Assembly (NCBI GenBank): GCA_002430545.1
Contig: DJCM01000001.1
Coordinates: 22,475-86,474 of the forward strand
Direction: 5' to 3'
DNA: 64,000 nucleotides
Origin: Flavobacteriaceae bacterium UBA5950
GTDB lineage: Bacteria > Bacteroidota > Bacteroidia > Flavobacteriales > Flavobacteriaceae
Below, piece after piece: positions 63,945 through 64,000 of the stretch; positions within the stretch are counted from its first letter, which is position 1; each line of letters opens with the position of its first letter. The notes under the pieces were generated by a model. The model worked only from the letters and a program-made list of their open reading frames with translations. It was not told the origin of the DNA and made no database searches. Both the position numbers and the translations under genes were made by a program.

Positions 63945-64000
63945 GATTTGGTAGCTCAGTTGGTAGAGCATCTCCCTTTTAAGGAGAGGGTCCTGGGTTC
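63945..64000 (+). tRNA. tRNA-Lys (anticodon UUU), 3' part outside the window
   Basis: The acceptor strand GATTTGG is followed by TA, the D-arm GCTCAGTTGGTAGAGC, the anticodon arm with the loop CTTTTAA (anticodon TTT), a variable loop AGGTC-like segment (GGGTCC) and the start of the T-arm (TGGGTTC). The window ends before the acceptor 3' strand, so boundaries are inferred from the arms. The 5' end could shift by a base or two. Confidence 0.9.

Noticed and set aside
1..64000. CRISPR array, insertion sequence, prophage or defence island
   Set aside because: No spaced direct repeats, transposase, integrase, phage structural gene or known defence domain was seen; nearly all space is filled by housekeeping genes.

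Overview
The window is a dense, low-GC bacterial chromosome segment from the phylum Bacteroidota, most likely a marine or free-living member of the Flavobacteriaceae. Support comes from the gene families (GldI gliding lipoprotein, a type IX secretion C-terminal domain, DUF3822, DUF3810, DUF4249, DUF6048, DUF6095 and DUF6452 proteins, a TonB-dependent receptor), from flavobacterial gene orders (tgt-lptG-EamA-accA-dnaB, murQ-DUF6095-thrS-infC-rpmI-rplT, mutL-rhomboid-rhomboid) and from many TAnnTTTG promoter elements. I cannot name genus or species from the sequence alone.

Layout. (1) 1-7393: a xylan-degradation cluster: partial GH10 xylanase, CE1-type esterase and GH43 xylosidase on the minus strand; GH30 xylanase with a T9SS sorting domain and a galactose-mutarotase-like epimerase on the plus strand; then a broken ThuA-like gene. 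(2) 7561-14187: PgpH-type HD phosphohydrolase, NlpC/P60 hydrolase, a TPR protein and gyrA. (3) 14405-21757: clpC and the threonine operon thrA-thrB-thrC. (4) 21737-28998: aminopeptidase P, gcvT, an RmlD-like reductase, a DUF2807 pseudogene with four in-frame stops, a YebC-family protein, kdsB and a RecD-like helicase. (5) 29087-34746: an unknown protein, DUF3822 and rsmD, facing two rhomboid proteases, mutL and a small membrane protein. (6) 34837-44279: nrnA-gldI-PPIase-DUF3810, a very large BNR-repeat protein, and rlmD-DUF6452-DUF6048. (7) 44414-49496: rplS, icd, the remnant of a bile-acid:sodium symporter-like gene, a TonB-dependent receptor and DUF4249. (8) 49509-53734: murQ, DUF6095, thrS, infC, rpmI, rplT. 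(9) 53785-59500, minus strand: tgt, lptG, EamA transporter, accA, dnaB. (10) 59638-64000: a split transketolase, an FKBP-like lipoprotein with calcium-binding repeats, an S4-domain protein, a phosphoribosyltransferase, aroK, and the 5' part of tRNA-Lys.

Most of the window is ordinary housekeeping DNA with 1-30 bp overlaps and almost no intergenic space; no gene-free stretch exceeds 300 bases. I found no CRISPR array, insertion sequence, prophage or defence island, and nothing I would call a new multi-gene system. The points that deserve a second look are: infC, which appears to begin at AUA; a set of promoters so close to their start codons that the mRNAs should be leaderless; three gene remnants (ThuA-like, DUF2807, symporter-like) in an otherwise intact region; candidate regulatory RNA structures before rplS and rplT and in the thr leader; and a MutL without the usual endonuclease motif.
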